Assembly: GCA_900548135.1 (NCBI GenBank)
Contig: URJC01000139.1
Span: 1 to 6,767 of the forward strand
Direction: 5' to 3'
Length of the DNA stretch: 6,767 bases
DNA from: an uncultured Odoribacter sp.
GTDB lineage: Bacteria > Bacteroidota > Bacteroidia > Bacteroidales > Marinifilaceae
The translations under genes were made by a program, and so were the position numbers. Shown piece by piece: positions 5,408 to 6,767 of the stretch. Every line of letters begins with the position of its first letter. The first letter of the stretch is position 1. The notes beneath the pieces are model-generated. The model was given only the letters and a program-made list of their open reading frames with translations. It did no database searches and was not told the DNA's origin.

Positions 5408-6718
5408 TTATTTAACAGTAAAACTCCCGCTACTCCCAATCTTTAATTTCAATAAGTCCTGTCCGATATCCCGGCGGTAATTCATATTCTTAAAATGCAA
5501 CAAACCTACGTTCTTATAAGATAGTTGTAAAGCCTGCTCCATTTTTTCTCCGAAGGAACTGACTGCAATCACCCGGCCGCCATTGGTCACCACTCTCCCA
5601 TCCACACACTTCGTTCCGGCATGAAAAACAATACTGTCCTTCACCCTCTCACAACCGGTAATCTCATTTCCCTTCTCATAGCTACCCGGATACCCACCAG
5701 CCACCAACATAACAGTCGTACAATAACGTGTATCCAATTCAAATGCCACCTCTGCCAAATTACCTTTAGCCACTGCTTCAAAAAGATCTAATATATCGGT
5801 CTTCAACCGCGGCATAACCACCTCAGTTTCCGGATCTCCCATACGAACGTTATACTCTATCACCGCAGGCTCTCCCCCTTTATTCATCAAACCAAAAAAG
5901 ATAAATCCCCGGTAATCAATCCCATCCTTTTTCAAGCCTTCGACTGTGGGACGGACAATCCGCTCCTCCACTTTTTTATTAAAAACTTCATCGGCAAAAG
6001 GCACTGGAGAAACAGCTCCCATCCCACCTGTATTCAAACCGGTATCTCCCTCACCCACTCGTTTATAATCTTTGGCAGAGCCTAATATTTTATAATCTTT
6101 ACCATCTGTAATAGCAAATACCGAAATTTCTATACCCTGCAAAAATTCTTCGATAACGACCTGATTACTGGCTTTTCCAAATTTTCCATCCAACATATGT
6201 TGCAGTTCCTGCAACGCTTCTTCCAAATCATTCAAGATGAGAACTCCTTTCCCTGCAGCCAAACCATCTGCTTTTAAAACATAAGGAGGCTGTAAAGCAG
6301 ACAGGAAATGCCGGCCTTCTGCAATATTTTGTGCAGTAACTGTCATATAACCAGCCGTTGGGATACCATGCCGCATCATAAATTGTTTGGCAAAATCCTT
6401 ACTACCTTCCAGAATAGCCCCATCTTTCCCCGGGCCGATAATCATCACCTTCCGGAAACGTTCATCCGCCTCCAGATAATCCCGGATCCCCTCAACCAAA
6501 GGATCCTCCGGCCCGACCACCAACATCTGTATGTCCTTATCTGCAATAAAATCTGCTACCGCTGCAAAATCATTCACAGCCAGATTCACATTCTCAGCGA
6601 TTTCACCAGTACCTGCATTTCCGGGAGCTACATATAATTTTTCCAGTTTCGGACTTTGCACTATTTTCCACGCCAAAGCATGTTCACGTCCTCCACTTCC
6701 CAACAATAAGACTCTCAT
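5408..6718 (-). CDS. purD: Phosphoribosylamine-glycine ligase (GAR synthetase)
   Basis: PurD ligates glycine to 5-phosphoribosylamine using ATP, the second step of de novo purine synthesis, as a cytoplasmic monomer. The 436-residue protein has the full domain order: an N-terminal phosphate-binding domain with GSGGREHAL (7-15) and GPEDPL (69-74); the ATP-grasp part with VLKADGLAAGKGV (147-159), EEFLQGIEISVF (190-201) and DTGLNTGGMGAVSP (225-238); and the family signature around EYNVRMGDPETEV (288-300), where Glu288 and Asn290 are the expected Mg-ATP ligands. The C-terminal domain follows, with GGRVIAV and NYRRDIG. Length is close to the E. coli enzyme (429), with nothing missing. The ATG at 6718 begins exactly at the conserved MRVLLLGSGG. 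It is the first visible gene of a minus-strand unit with the membrane protein, and a good -7 element lies 34 bases upstream. Confidence 0.97.
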   Translation of the reverse strand: MRVLLLGSGGREHALAWKIVQSPKLEKLYVAPGNAGTGEIAENVNLAVNDFAAVADFIADKDIQMLVVGPEDPLVEGIRDYLEADERFRKVMIIGPGKDGAILEGSKDFAKQFMMRHGIPTAGYMTVTAQNIAEGRHFLSALQPPYVLKADGLAAGKGVLILNDLEEALQELQHMLDGKFGKASNQVVIEEFLQGIEISVFAITDGKDYKILGSAKDYKRVGEGDTGLNTGGMGAVSPVPFADEVFNKKVEERIVRPTVEGLKKDGIDYRGFIFFGLMNKGGEPAVIEYNVRMGDPETEVVMPRLKTDILDLFEAVAKGNLAEVAFELDTRYCTTVMLVAGGYPGSYEKGNEITGCERVKDSIVFHAGTKCVDGRVVTNGGRVIAVSSFGEKMEQALQLSYKNVGLLHFKNMNYRRDIGQDLLKLKIGSSGSFTVK

Positions 6719-6752
6719 ATTTTTATCTTATAAGATTACTATAAATACTATA

Positions 6753-6760
6753 CAAAAGTA
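6753..6760 (-). promoter_or_regulatory. Candidate Bacteroidota-type -7 element for purD
   Basis: On the minus strand this reads TACTTTTG, an exact match to TAnnTTTG. It lies 34 bases upstream of the purD ATG, giving an expected leader of about 25-30 bases. The partner -33 TTTG box would fall beyond the right edge of the window and cannot be checked. No purine riboswitch-like structure fits in the short leader. Confidence 0.5.
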
Positions 6761-6767
6761 ATAATAA

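Noticed and set aside
6308..6761. Plus-strand frames antisense to the purD N-terminus.
   Set aside because: They overlap the conserved GSGGREHAL and GPEDPL regions of purD and have no recognisable domain.
1..6767. An undescribed multi-gene system, mobile island, defence locus or CRISPR array.
   Set aside because: All five well-supported families are ordinary metabolic or envelope genes, the sixth is a lone membrane protein, no integrase, transposase, direct-repeat or att-like structure was seen, and composition is even across the window.

Overview
The window looks like a chromosomal housekeeping segment from a member of the Bacteroidota, most likely Bacteroidales. The evidence is protein sequence that resembles Bacteroidales orthologues throughout, a moderately AT-rich composition, no clear Shine-Dalgarno sequences, and TAnnTTTG-like -7 promoter elements of the Bacteroidota type. 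No mobile element, CRISPR array, tRNA, rRNA or phage signature was seen. The genus cannot be assigned from sequence reading alone.

Layout, left to right. (1) A plus-strand gene at 69-1445 encodes an exported papain-fold (C1) aminopeptidase of the bleomycin hydrolase/PepC family. (2) A perfect 13-bp hairpin at 1453-1482 separates it from the convergent minus-strand ispF (1487-1966), a non-mevalonate isoprenoid enzyme. (3) A divergent, A-rich intergenic region of about 310 bases holds candidate promoters for ispF and for the plus-strand genes that follow. (4) A plus-strand pair follows: a polyprenol-phosphate mannose synthase-like GT2 glycosyltransferase (GTG start at 2279) and a class I dihydroorotase, pyrC, 36 bases downstream. 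(5) A minus-strand pair runs the opposite way: purD (5408-6718) with a TAnnTTTG element just upstream, followed by a polytopic membrane protein (4387-5355) that resembles the uncharacterised DUF6427 family. The pyrC and membrane-protein stop codons are only 2 bases apart.

Functionally the window covers de novo pyrimidine synthesis (pyrC), de novo purine synthesis (purD), isoprenoid precursor synthesis (ispF), a lipid-linked mannose donor enzyme, and exported peptide trimming. The two nucleotide-synthesis genes face each other but sit in different transcription units.

I do not see a convincing undescribed multi-gene system. The points most worth checking are a Gln in place of the first His of the dihydroorotase HxH metal motif, the export signal and shortened C-terminal arm of the C1 peptidase, and the unexplained membrane protein behind purD.
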